From: Caulobacteraceae bacterium
Lineage (GTDB): Bacteria > Pseudomonadota > Alphaproteobacteria > Caulobacterales > Caulobacteraceae
Reading direction: 5' to 3'
Length of the DNA stretch: 43,430 bases
Assembly (NCBI GenBank): GCA_019748055.1
Contig: JAIEQC010000016.1
Location: 1-43,430, forward strand
The position numbers were made by a program, and so were the translations under genes. The stretch's first letter is position 1; every line of letters begins with the position of its first letter. The notes under the pieces are model-generated. The model did not search any database. It was not told the DNA's origin and was given only the letters and a program-made list of their open reading frames with translations. Positions 6,915-14,939 of the stretch are shown in pieces.

Positions 6915-8156
6915 ATGGCGCGTCTCGATCTGCGGAAGAAGTTGGAAATCCTCGCGGATGCGGCGAAGTACGACGCCAGCTGCGCCTCGTCCGGCTCGAG
7001 CAAGCGAAACTCGGTCGGCGGCAAGGGCGTGGGGTCGACCGAGGGGATGGGCATCTGTCACGCCTACACGCCGGACGGGCGATGCGTGTCGCTGCTGAAG
7101 ATCCTGCTGACGAACTTCTGCATCTTCGATTGCGCCTACTGCATCAACCGCACCAGCTCGAACGTGCCGCGCGCGCGGTTCAGCGTGCAGGAGGTCGTGG
7201 ACCTGACGCTGAACTTCTATCGCCGGAACTACATCGAGGGCCTTTTCCTCTCGTCCGGCATCGTGAAGTCGTCGAACCACACGATGGAGGAGATGGTGCG
7301 CGTGGCGAGGTGCCTGCGAGAGGACCACGACTTTCGCGGGTACATCCACCTGAAGCTGATCCCCGAGGCCGACCCGGCGCTGGTCGAGCAGGCCGGTCTC
7401 TACGCCGACCGCCTGTCGGCCAACGTCGAACTGCCGCGCGACGAGGCGCTGGAGCGGCTGGCGCCCCAGAAGGACGCGGGCGTCATCAAACAGGCGATGG
7501 GTCGCGTCCGCCTGAAGGTCGAGGAGGCCAAGGGCGGGAAGAAGGACCGCAAGCGACCGCCGCGCTTCGCGCCGGCCGGGCAATCCACCCAGCTGATCAT
7601 CGGCGCGGACGGCGCGCCGGACGCGGAAATCCTGGACCGCTCGGCGTCGCTATACGGCGGCTATGGCCTTCGCCGGGTCTATTATTCGGCCTTCAGTCCC
7701 ATCCCGGATTCGTCCTCCGTCCTGCCCCCGTCGAAGCCGCCGCTGATGCGCGAACACCGGCTGTACCAGGCGGACTGGCTGATGCGGTTCTACGGCTTCT
7801 CGGCGCCGGAGATCGCCTCGGCCTCGCCCGACGGCATGCTCGATCTGGCGGTCGACCCCAAGCTGGCGTGGGCGCTGGCGAACCGGGACAGGTTTCCCGT
7901 GGACGTGAATGTGGCCGACCGCGAGATGCTGCTGCGCGTGCCGGGTCTGGGGGTGAAGTCGGTCAACCGGATGATCTCGGTCCGGCGCTACCGCACCCTT
8001 CGCCTGGAGGACGTGCAGCGGCTGACGCGCGGCATCGACAAGGTGCGGCCCTTCATCACGACGCTGGATTGGACGCCCGGCGGGCTGACCGACGCGGTGG
8101 ACCTGAAGGCGCGGCTGGCCCCCGCCCGCGCGCCGGAGCAGCTGAGCCTGTTCTGA
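6915..8156 (+). CDS. Putative DNA modification/repair radical SAM protein (UdgX-linked)
   Basis: This 413-residue protein has the radical SAM cluster motif C69-x3-C73-x2-C76 (CIFDCAYC), LSSGI shortly after it, and HLKLIPEADPALV in the TIM-barrel part. Near the C-terminus, LLRVPGLGVKSVNRMISVRR is a helix-hairpin-helix motif of the kind that binds DNA backbone. This family is known for being encoded next to UdgX-type uracil-DNA-binding proteins, and the next gene is exactly that, overlapping by TGATG. The reaction is not established; a role in handling modified or damaged bases is inferred from the partner and the HhH motif. It diverges from holC across an 85-bp gap. Confidence 0.88.
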   Translation: MARLDLRKKLEILADAAKYDASCASSGSSKRNSVGGKGVGSTEGMGICHAYTPDGRCVSLLKILLTNFCIFDCAYCINRTSSNVPRARFSVQEVVDLTLNFYRRNYIEGLFLSSGIVKSSNHTMEEMVRVARCLREDHDFRGYIHLKLIPEADPALVEQAGLYADRLSANVELPRDEALERLAPQKDAGVIKQAMGRVRLKVEEAKGGKKDRKRPPRFAPAGQSTQLIIGADGAPDAEILDRSASLYGGYGLRRVYYSAFSPIPDSSSVLPPSKPPLMREHRLYQADWLMRFYGFSAPEIASASPDGMLDLAVDPKLAWALANRDRFPVDVNVADREMLLRVPGLGVKSVNRMISVRRYRTLRLEDVQRLTRGIDKVRPFITTLDWTPGGLTDAVDLKARLAPARAPEQLSLF

Positions 8157-9604
8157 TGCGGACCGTGCGTCTGACCTCGGAGACGGACTTCACCGCCTGG
8201 CGCGAGGCGGCGCGCGGCCTGCTGCGGGCAGGTGTGGAACCGCAGGCGGCGCGGTTTCGGGTGGGGGAACAAGGCGGATTGTTCGACGCCCCTTCTCCCG
8301 CCCCTTCCGTTGAAAGCCATGGGAAGCGGTCCGAAGTCTTCCTGACCGTCCCCCGGACCTTCCTCGACCTCGGAGCCGAGGTCGCCCTGCATCGGTCGGA
8401 GGACCGTTTCGATCTGCTGTACCGTCTGCTCTGGCGGCTGCAGTCCGAGCGCGACCTGCTGAAGGTGGTCTCCGACCGCGACGTGGCGGACGCGATGGAG
8501 CGGGCGAAGAACGTCAGCCGCGCCAGCCACAAGATGAAGGCCTTCGTCCGGTTTCGGCAGGTCGAGGACGATGCGGGCGAGCGCTGGATCGCCTGGTTCG
8601 AGCCGGCGCACAGAGTGCTGGAGAAGACCGCGCCCTTCTTCCAGCGCCGCTTCACCACCATGCGCTGGACCATCCTGACCCCCGACGGCACCGCCGACTG
8701 GAACGGCGAGACCCTCGCGTTCGGCCCGCCCGCCACGCGCGACATGGCCCCTCAGGAAGACGAAATCGAGGAGTTCTGGAAGACCTACTTCGCTTCGACC
8801 TTCAACCCGGCGCGCCTGAAGACGAAGACCATGCAGGGCGAGATGCCCAAACGGTACTGGGCCAATCTGCCCGAGGCGTCCCTCATCCCGGAACTGGTGG
8901 CGCAGGCGGAGGTTCGGGAAAGCGAGATGGTCGCCACGCCCGCCACGCCCGCCAACCCGAAACTGGTCCGCGCCGTCGCGCCCGTGGTCGAGCGCGCCGC
9001 GCAGGACGCCCCGCCGCCGGCGTCCCTGGAGGCGCTTGAGCGCGCCGTGCAGGGCTGCCGCCGCTGCCCCCTGTGGCGCGACGCGACGCAGGGCGTATGC
9101 GGCCGCGGCCCCGCGCGGGCGGACCTGATGATCGTCGGCGAGCAGCCGGGGGATCAGGAGGATCTGGCCGGCGAGCCCTTCGTGGGTCCGGCGGGTCAGG
9201 TGCTGAACGCCGCCATGGCCGAGGCGGAGGTGGACCGCACGGACGCCTTCGTCACCAATGCGGTGAAGCATTTCAAGCACGAGCCGCGCGGCAAGCGCCG
9301 CATCCACCAGACGCCGACGACCGGCGAGGTTCAAGTCTGCCGCTGGTGGCTGGACGCCGAGCGGGCGATCGTGAAGCCGAGACTGATCGTCACCCTGGGC
9401 GCCACGGCCGCCTATGGCGTGCTGGGCCGCAAGGTGGCGGTGACCAAGGAACGCGGCCGCCCGATCGCGCTGGAGGACGGCTCGACCGCCCTGCTGACCG
9501 TCCACCCCAGCTACCTGCTGCGCATCCCCGACAAGGCCGCCGCGGCGGCGGAACGGGCCCGGTTCGTGGAGGATCTGAGGATGGCGGGAGCGTTGATGGC
9601 CTGA
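8156..9604 (+). CDS. udgX: DUF4130-UdgX fusion, uracil-DNA-binding protein
   Basis: The start ATG overlaps the upstream TGA (TGATG), giving 482 residues. Residues about 75-235 form the DUF4130 domain linked to the radical SAM partner (LLYRLLWRLQSERDLL, FVRF, EEFWKTYFASTFNP, MPKRYW). Residues about 290-480 are a family-4-like uracil-DNA glycosylase: Fe-S cysteines C301 and C304 plus C395, motif I in GEQPGDQEDLAGEPFVGPAG (328-347), and TVHPSYLL (448-455). The loop K380-R-R-I-H384 is the UdgX hallmark; in UdgX the His links covalently to the deoxyribose after uracil removal, trapping the protein on DNA. The frame is open far upstream, but only as a shadow of the previous gene. Confidence 0.92.
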   Translation: MRTVRLTSETDFTAWREAARGLLRAGVEPQAARFRVGEQGGLFDAPSPAPSVESHGKRSEVFLTVPRTFLDLGAEVALHRSEDRFDLLYRLLWRLQSERDLLKVVSDRDVADAMERAKNVSRASHKMKAFVRFRQVEDDAGERWIAWFEPAHRVLEKTAPFFQRRFTTMRWTILTPDGTADWNGETLAFGPPATRDMAPQEDEIEEFWKTYFASTFNPARLKTKTMQGEMPKRYWANLPEASLIPELVAQAEVRESEMVATPATPANPKLVRAVAPVVERAAQDAPPPASLEALERAVQGCRRCPLWRDATQGVCGRGPARADLMIVGEQPGDQEDLAGEPFVGPAGQVLNAAMAEAEVDRTDAFVTNAVKHFKHEPRGKRRIHQTPTTGEVQVCRWWLDAERAIVKPRLIVTLGATAAYGVLGRKVAVTKERGRPIALEDGSTALLTVHPSYLLRIPDKAAAAAERARFVEDLRMAGALMA

Positions 9605-9610
9605 CGATCG

Positions 9611-9994
9611 TCAGGGCAAGCCGAGATCCATGTCGTATTCGTCGTGCCGGGGCTCGAGGTCGCTCAGTCGACGCAATCGGCGGCGTGAACCGCCGTCGGA
9701 GAACCACAGCAAGCGCGCCCGCGCCGGCTTGCTGTTGATGATCTGAACCTGCGCTCCTCGTTCGGAAAGGAATCGTCTGAAGCGTTTGCCGTTTCGTCTG
9801 CCCCATACGCCGACGAATTTCTGGCTGAACAGGCCCCCGTAGGTCGCACTTCCCGTGAACGCGTAGGAGACCTCCTCGGGCGTCAGGTACTTCGCCATCA
9901 CGCCGCGCTCGACGACGCAGACGTGGGCGTCCCCCGCCGGGGCGAAGGCGCGATCCCGAAAGACCCAAGCGTAGATGCGGTCGGGCGGCGTCAT
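9611..9994 (-). CDS. Hypothetical basic protein
   Basis: From the ATG at 9994 the protein has 127 residues; an ATG at 10012 would add six. It begins PPDRIYAWVFRDRAFAP, carries YLTPEEVSYAFTG and ATYGGLFSQKFVGVWGRR, and is rich in Arg through the middle (RRNGKRFRRFLSERG), with an acidic end (DEYDMDLGLP). No catalytic motif, signal peptide or membrane segment is visible and I do not recognise the family. It converges with the udgX gene, six bases separating the two stop codons. Codon use is as GC-rich as its neighbours. Confidence 0.6.
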   Translation of the reverse strand: MTPPDRIYAWVFRDRAFAPAGDAHVCVVERGVMAKYLTPEEVSYAFTGSATYGGLFSQKFVGVWGRRNGKRFRRFLSERGAQVQIINSKPARARLLWFSDGGSRRRLRRLSDLEPRHDEYDMDLGLP

Positions 9995-10117
9995 GCCTGA
10001 ACGGTAGCGCATGACGGCGGCCCGACAAACGCCCGCCTCATTTGCCCTCCGCCGCCCCAGTCGCTACATCCCGCGCCGACCTCCCCACACTCCAGACGAC
10101 AGGGCGCGACGCTCCCC

Positions 10118-11785
10118 ATGGCGCAGCAATACATTTTCCAGATGCAGGGCCTGACCAAGGCCTATCCCGGCGGCAAGAAGGTCTTCGAGAACATCTGGCT
10201 GAGCTTCTACAACGACGCCAAGATCGGCGTCGTCGGCGTCAACGGCTCGGGCAAGTCCACCCTGTTGAAGATCATGGCCGGGCTGGACACCGAGTTCCAG
10301 GGCGAGGCGAAGGCCGCGGATGGCGTGAAACGCGGCTATCTGGAGCAGGAGCCGCAGCTGGATCCCGCCCTGAACGTCCGCGAGAACGTCGAGGCGTGGT
10401 GCGAAGAGAAGCAGTGGGTCAACCGCTTCAACGCCATCGCCGCCGAGATGGCCGAGAACTATTCCGACGAGCTGATGGAGGAGATGACCGCCCTCCAGGA
10501 GAAGATCGACGCGGGCGACGTCTGGGACATCGACAGCCGCATCGAGATGGCGATGGACGCCCTGCGCTGCCCGCCGGACGACTGGGAGGTCACCAACCTG
10601 TCGGGCGGCGAGAAGCGTCGTGTGGCGCTGGCGCGCCTACTGCTGTCCAAGCCCGACATGCTGCTGATGGACGAACCGACCAACCACCTGGACGCCGAGT
10701 CGGTGGCCTGGCTGCAGCATCATCTGGAGAACTTCCCGGGCTGCGTCATCCTGGTGACCCACGACCGCTACTTCCTGGATCAAGTCACCAAGTGGACGCT
10801 GGAGCTGGACCGCGGCAAGGGCCACCCGCACGAGGGCAACTATTCCAGCTGGCTGGAAGCCAAGCAGAAGCGCGTCGTGCAGGAGCAGTCGGAGAGCGAG
10901 GCCCGCCAGCGCGCCCTGACCCGCGAACTGGAATGGGTCCGCTCCGGCGCCAAGGCCCGTCAGGCGAAGTCCAAGGCCCGTCTGGCCGCCTATGAGCGCA
11001 TGGTCGCCGAGCAGGAGAACTCGGCCAAGGCCCAGACCCACGCCGTCATCCAGATCCCGCCCGGCCCGCGCCTAGGCAACGTGGTGCTGGAGGTCGAGGG
11101 GCTGGAGAAGTCCTATGGCGACAAGCTGCTGTTCAAGGACCTGACCTTCAAGCTGCCGCCCAACGGCATCGTCGGCGTCATCGGCCCGAACGGCGCCGGC
11201 AAGTCGACCCTGTTCCGCCTGATCACCGGCCAGGAACAGCCCGACGCCGGCAAGATGCGCCTGGGCGAGACGGTCAAGCTGGCCTACGTCGACCAGTCGC
11301 GCGACGACCTGAACCCCAATCACACGATCTGGGAAGCCATCTCCGGCGGCACCGACGTGATGATGGTGGGCAAGCGCGAGATCAACACCCGCGCCTACGT
11401 CGGCAGCTTCAACTTCAAGGGCGGCGACCAGCAGAAGAAGGTGGGGCTGCTGTCAGGCGGCGAGCGCAACCGCGTGCACCTGGCCAAGACGCTGGCGACG
11501 GGCGGCAACCTGATCCTGCTCGACGAGCCGACCAACGACCTGGACATCGAGACGCTGCAGAACCTCGAGGAGGCCTTGGAAGAGTTCGCCGGCTGCGCCG
11601 TGGTCATCAGCCACGACCGCTGGTTCCTGGACCGCCTGGCCACCCACATCCTCGCCTTCGAGGGCGACAGCCACGTCGAATGGTTCGAGGGCAACTTCGA
11701 AGCCTATGAGGAAGACAAGAAGCGCCGCCTGGGCGCCGACAGCCTCATCCCCCACCGGATCAAGTTCCAGAAGTTCGGGCGGTAG
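10118..11785 (+). CDS. ettA: Energy-dependent translational throttle protein EttA (ABC-F)
   Basis: This 555-residue ABC-F protein has two ATP-binding cassettes and no membrane domain. Cassette 1 has GVNGSGKSTLLK (Walker A), NLSGGEKRRVALARLLL (signature) and DMLLMDEPTNHLD (Walker B). Cassette 2 has GPNGAGKSTLFR, LLSGGERNRVHLAKTL and LILLDEPTNDLD. The linker (about 250-310) is long and basic, as expected for the P-site tRNA interaction motif. The start AQQYIFQMQGLTKAYPGGKK and the length match EttA rather than Uup or other ABC-F members. EttA binds the ribosomal E site and couples the first peptide bond to the ADP/ATP ratio. A strong bidirectional terminator follows. Confidence 0.95.
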   Translation: MAQQYIFQMQGLTKAYPGGKKVFENIWLSFYNDAKIGVVGVNGSGKSTLLKIMAGLDTEFQGEAKAADGVKRGYLEQEPQLDPALNVRENVEAWCEEKQWVNRFNAIAAEMAENYSDELMEEMTALQEKIDAGDVWDIDSRIEMAMDALRCPPDDWEVTNLSGGEKRRVALARLLLSKPDMLLMDEPTNHLDAESVAWLQHHLENFPGCVILVTHDRYFLDQVTKWTLELDRGKGHPHEGNYSSWLEAKQKRVVQEQSESEARQRALTRELEWVRSGAKARQAKSKARLAAYERMVAEQENSAKAQTHAVIQIPPGPRLGNVVLEVEGLEKSYGDKLLFKDLTFKLPPNGIVGVIGPNGAGKSTLFRLITGQEQPDAGKMRLGETVKLAYVDQSRDDLNPNHTIWEAISGGTDVMMVGKREINTRAYVGSFNFKGGDQQKKVGLLSGGERNRVHLAKTLATGGNLILLDEPTNDLDIETLQNLEEALEEFAGCAVVISHDRWFLDRLATHILAFEGDSHVEWFEGNFEAYEEDKKRRLGADSLIPHRIKFQKFGR

Positions 11786-11804
11786 GTCTCAGACTTGCCG
11801 ACGC

Positions 11805-11836
11805 AAAAAGGCGGCAGGTGATCCTGCCGCCTTTTT
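11805..11836. terminator. Bidirectional terminator between ettA and phaC
   Basis: A 14-bp perfect stem (AAAAAGGCGGCAGG, 11805-11818, and CCTGCCGCCTTTTT, 11823-11836) with a TGAT loop has a T tract on both strands. It lies 20 bp after the ettA stop. It can serve both ettA and the convergent phaC transcript, although the phaC stop is 81 bp away on the far side of a palindromic pair. Confidence 0.9.
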
Positions 11837-11841
11837 GTTTT

Positions 11842-11909
11842 GGAGCGCGGACGTCCACGTCCGCGACTTGCGCGATCGCCGCTTTCGCGGACCTGGAGGT
11901 CCGCGCTCC
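11842..11909. repeat. Paired palindromes within a large inverted repeat
   Basis: Two 25-bp arms (11842-11866 and 11885-11909) are inverted copies with two differences. Each arm also contains a perfect 18-bp palindrome: GCGGACGTCCACGTCCGC at the left and GCGGACCTGGAGGTCCGC at the right. The two differences between the arms are a matched G/C swap that leaves each palindrome intact. It lies between the convergent ettA and phaC genes and looks like a REP-type element. It is unrelated in sequence to copies A-D. Confidence 0.85.
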
Positions 11910-11917
11910 TTCCGACC

Positions 11918-13711
11918 CTAGTGCCTCACCCGGACGTAGTCGCCAGGGGCGGCCGTCAGGGCCTTCAGCTTGCCCGCTCCGGGCTTGCGGGCCTTGACCT
12001 GGTCGTCGGCGCCCATCTCGCGCAGCCAGCCCTGCCATTCGGGCCACCAGGAGCCATCGTGCTTCGTCGCGCCGGCCAGCCAGGCCTCGGGGTCGGCGGG
12101 GGCATCGGGGTTGGTCCAGTAGCCGTGCTTGTTCGCGGCCGGCGGATTGATCATGCCGGCGTTGTGGCCCGAGCCGCCCATCAGGAACCGCGTCGGCCCG
12201 CCGAAATGCGTGCGCTGGGCATAGGTCGATTTCCACGCCGAGACATGGTCGTCCTTGAGCGCGATCAGCATGACGGGCGTCTCGATCTTCGACAGGTCCA
12301 GCGCGACGCCGTCGATCGTCACGCCGCCCGTGTCCTTCAGCCGGTTGCCGGCCAGGATCTCGCGGCCGTACTCCCGCAGGAACCGCGCCGGGATGCGCGC
12401 GCCGTCGTCGAACCACCAGAGCAGATCCGAGGCGCGCGCCTCGTCGCCCAGCAGGTAGTGGGTCACCACCGACGACCAGATCAGATCGTTGGCGCGAACC
12501 GTGGCGAACAGCTTGGTCAGGTCGTGGGCCTCAACGAAGCCCTTCCTGTCCAGATAGCGGTCGAAGGCGTTCAGGTCGCCCTGACCGGTGAAGACCGACC
12601 ATTCTCCCATGTCGCCGAAATCGACCAGGGCGGCGATCAGGGTGGCCGAGGCGACGCGATCGCCCTGCCCCGTCTGCGCCAGATACGCCAGCGTCATCGC
12701 CGACAACGTGCCGCCCAGGCAGTAGGAGACCAGATCGACGTCCGCCTCGCCCGTCGCCGTCCGCACCGCGTCCATGGCGGCGATCACGCCGTCCTTGACG
12801 TAGGCGGCCAGCCCCTTGTCGGCCATCGCCTCGTCCGGGTTGGCCCAGGACACGACGAAGACGGTATGGCCCTGATCCACCAGCCATTTCAGGTAGCTGG
12901 CCTTGGGCGTCAGGTCGAAGAGGTAGTATTTGTTGACCAGCGGCGGCACGAACAGCAGCGGGCGACGGAAGACCTTCTCCGTCGTCGGCGCATACTGGAT
13001 CAGTTCCAGCAGCTCATTGCGGAACACGACGGCGCCGGGCGTGGCGGCGATGTTCCGGCCCAGCTCAAAATCGTTCGGCGCCCGGCGCGCGATCAGGCCG
13101 TCGCCGCGGGCCACGTCGTCCAGCAGGTTCGTCAGGCCCGTCAACAGGCTGAGCCCGCCGCTCTCGACCGTCCGGCGCGCCACCTGCGGATTCGTGTGGG
13201 CCCAGTTGGTCGGCGACAGGGCGTTCATCAGCTGACGCCCGGCGAAATCGACCTGGGCGCGCGTGGCCTCGTCCACCGGCGCGGCGGCGACGAACTCCTG
13301 CATCCGCTTCGCCGAAAGCAGATAGGCCTGCTTCAGCCAGTCGTAGACCGGCTCTTCGGTCCACGCCGGATCGGAGAAACGGCGGTCGCCGCGCTCAGGG
13401 GCTGCCACGGGCTCCGGGCTGCCGCCCATCATCCGCTCGCCGAAGCCGCGCCACAGGACGGTCCAGTCCTGCCAGCCCTGCATCTGGGCGTGCATCAGGG
13501 CTGCGGGGCTGGTCATCACCGCCGTGTTGAAGTCGACCCAGGCGCGGGCGATCGTGGTCGGGTCATAGGGCAGCGGCTCGGCCGACAGCGCCTTCTGCGT
13601 CGTGGCGCGCACGGCGGCGGCGGCACTGAACATCAGGCCGGTCAGGGCCTCGGCCACGACCTCGGGGTCCGGCGGGATCATCAGCGGCGGCTCGCGGCGC
13701 GCGTCGGTCAC
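11918..13711 (-). CDS. phaC: Class I poly(3-hydroxyalkanoate) synthase
   Basis: This 597-residue protein has the length of a class I PhaC. The nucleophile elbow is SYCLGG with the catalytic Cys at 331 in place of the lipase Ser. The catalytic Asp is in LKDDHVSAW and the His in GGSGHNAG. Upstream blocks include SPTNWAHTNPQ, PLLFVPPLVNKYYLFDL and FVVSWANPDE. It polymerises (R)-3-hydroxyacyl-CoA into granule-bound polyester. The start is GTG at 13711, three bases after the stop of a small upstream gene, suggesting coupling. phaA/phaB-type precursor genes are not nearby. Confidence 0.95.
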   Translation of the reverse strand: MTDARREPPLMIPPDPEVVAEALTGLMFSAAAAVRATTQKALSAEPLPYDPTTIARAWVDFNTAVMTSPAALMHAQMQGWQDWTVLWRGFGERMMGGSPEPVAAPERGDRRFSDPAWTEEPVYDWLKQAYLLSAKRMQEFVAAAPVDEATRAQVDFAGRQLMNALSPTNWAHTNPQVARRTVESGGLSLLTGLTNLLDDVARGDGLIARRAPNDFELGRNIAATPGAVVFRNELLELIQYAPTTEKVFRRPLLFVPPLVNKYYLFDLTPKASYLKWLVDQGHTVFVVSWANPDEAMADKGLAAYVKDGVIAAMDAVRTATGEADVDLVSYCLGGTLSAMTLAYLAQTGQGDRVASATLIAALVDFGDMGEWSVFTGQGDLNAFDRYLDRKGFVEAHDLTKLFATVRANDLIWSSVVTHYLLGDEARASDLLWWFDDGARIPARFLREYGREILAGNRLKDTGGVTIDGVALDLSKIETPVMLIALKDDHVSAWKSTYAQRTHFGGPTRFLMGGSGHNAGMINPPAANKHGYWTNPDAPADPEAWLAGATKHDGSWWPEWQGWLREMGADDQVKARKPGAGKLKALTAAPGDYVRVRH

Positions 13712-13714
13712 GGA

Positions 13715-13882
13715 TCAGGCCTCCAGCGCGGTCAGGACGTCGACGGCGTCGCAGTCCTGCGGCGCCACGAACAGGAACGCCAGCGCACGGTCCGGGTTCG
13801 CGGCGGTCCAGACAGGGCACGGGGCGACGTCGGGCGCGGCGGTTTGGGGGGCGGGGCGGAAGTCGGCGGCGTCGAAGGCCAT
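13715..13882 (-). CDS. Small hypothetical protein upstream of phaC
   Basis: A 55-residue reading frame starts at ATG 13882 (AFDAADFRPAPQTAAPDVAP) and ends LFVAPQDCDAVDVLTALEA. Its stop lies three bases before the phaC GTG start, the spacing of coupled genes. The composition is Ala/Pro/Asp-rich with no basic residue cluster, signal peptide or known motif. The tight spacing to phaC is the main support. It may instead be untranslated leader, so confidence is modest. Confidence 0.45.
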   Translation of the reverse strand: MAFDAADFRPAPQTAAPDVAPCPVWTAANPDRALAFLFVAPQDCDAVDVLTALEA

Positions 13883-13969
13883 GGCGGCGATCCCGGTTGG
13901 GTGAACTCTGTTGGCCGAGCTTATGTCATGGCTTTTCCGCCAGCACGATGCCATTATCCGCGCTTTCAT

Positions 13970-13985
13970 TGTGCGTTTTTGCACA
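13970..13985. promoter_or_regulatory. Inverted repeat before the LysR gene
   Basis: TGTGC and GCACA are separated by GTTTTT (13970-13985), 10 bases before the chosen GTG start of the LysR-type regulator. LysR regulators often bind dyads near their own promoters. The spacing is not the classic T-N11-A, so this is a candidate operator only. Confidence 0.35.
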
Positions 13986-13995
13986 GGTGGACGCG

Positions 13996-14907
13996 GTGGC
14001 CGACGACTTCAATTGGAACGACCTGCGCCCCTTCCTCGCCGTGGCGCGCACCGGGCGGCTGACGGCCGCCGCCGCCCGGCTGGGCGCGGACCATACGACG
14101 GTGGCCCGGCGCATTTCGGCGCTGGAGGCGGCCTTGGGCGCCCGCCTGTTCGACCGCAGCCCGCAGGGCTACGCCCTGACCCCGCACGGCGAACGCCTGC
14201 TGCCCCATGCCGAGCAGATCGAAAGCCTGACGCTGCGCGCCGCGGGTCAGGTCGGAGAGGCGGATCAGGCGCTGACCGGCGCCGTCCGCATCGGCGCGCC
14301 GGAGGGCTTCGGCAGCTATTTCCTCGCGCCCCTGATGGTGAAGCTGGCCGAGCGGCATCCGGAGCTGGAGATCCAGCTGGTGGCCATCCCCGGCGTGGTC
14401 AGCCTGTCGAAGCGCGAGGCCGACGTGGCGATCACCCTCAGCCCTCCGCGCGAGGGGCGGCTGGTGTCGCGCAAGCTGACCGACTACGGCCTCGGCCTCT
14501 ACGCCGCGCCTTCGTATCTCGACGCGCGCCCACCGATCCGAACACGCGCCGATATGGCCGGTCACCGCTTCGTCGGCTACATCGGCGACCTGCTGTACGC
14601 GCCCGAGCTGGACTACATGCAGGCGCCGGACGTGGACATCCACGTGGCCCTGCAGAGCTCCAACCTGATCGCCCAGATGCAGGCGACCCTGGCCGGCGCG
14701 GGGTTGTGCGTGCTGCCGGACTTCATCGCCCGGCGCGAGCCCGGCCTGCGCCGCGTGCTGCCGCGCGACGTGGGGCTGGAGCGCAGCCTGTGGCTGGTGG
14801 TGCATGCGGACCTGAAGGCATTGGCCCGCATCCGCGCCGTCATGTCGATCATCGTCGAGGCAGTACGGGCCGATCGCGCCGCCTTCGCACGCAAGCCGGA
14901 GGGCTGA
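13996..14907 (+). CDS. LysR-family transcriptional regulator
   Basis: The start is GTG at 13996, with AGG eight bases before it; GTG at 13987 is possible and the open frame upstream is not family-like. The 303-residue product begins WNDLRPFLAVARTGRLTAAAARLGADHTTVARRISALE, a winged helix-turn-helix with the recognition helix in HTTVARRISALEAALG. The substrate-binding domain starts at about residue 90 (VRIGAPEGFGSYFLAPLM) and ends with LCVLPDFIARREP. The ligand is unknown. It diverges from the small gene and phaC across a 113-bp gap and is followed after 32 bp by a 2-hydroxyacid dehydrogenase. Either side could be its target; this is inference from position only. Confidence 0.88.
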   Translation: MADDFNWNDLRPFLAVARTGRLTAAAARLGADHTTVARRISALEAALGARLFDRSPQGYALTPHGERLLPHAEQIESLTLRAAGQVGEADQALTGAVRIGAPEGFGSYFLAPLMVKLAERHPELEIQLVAIPGVVSLSKREADVAITLSPPREGRLVSRKLTDYGLGLYAAPSYLDARPPIRTRADMAGHRFVGYIGDLLYAPELDYMQAPDVDIHVALQSSNLIAQMQATLAGAGLCVLPDFIARREPGLRRVLPRDVGLERSLWLVVHADLKALARIRAVMSIIVEAVRADRAAFARKPEG

Positions 14908-14939
14908 CGTCGCCTGCATGACTGGCCTATCTTCCGCCC

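Noticed and set aside
6383..8155. Upstream extension of the udgX frame to 6383
   Set aside because: The extension overlaps holC antisense and the radical SAM gene in another frame. The ATG at 8156, overlapping the preceding TGA, is the natural start of the DUF4130-UdgX protein.
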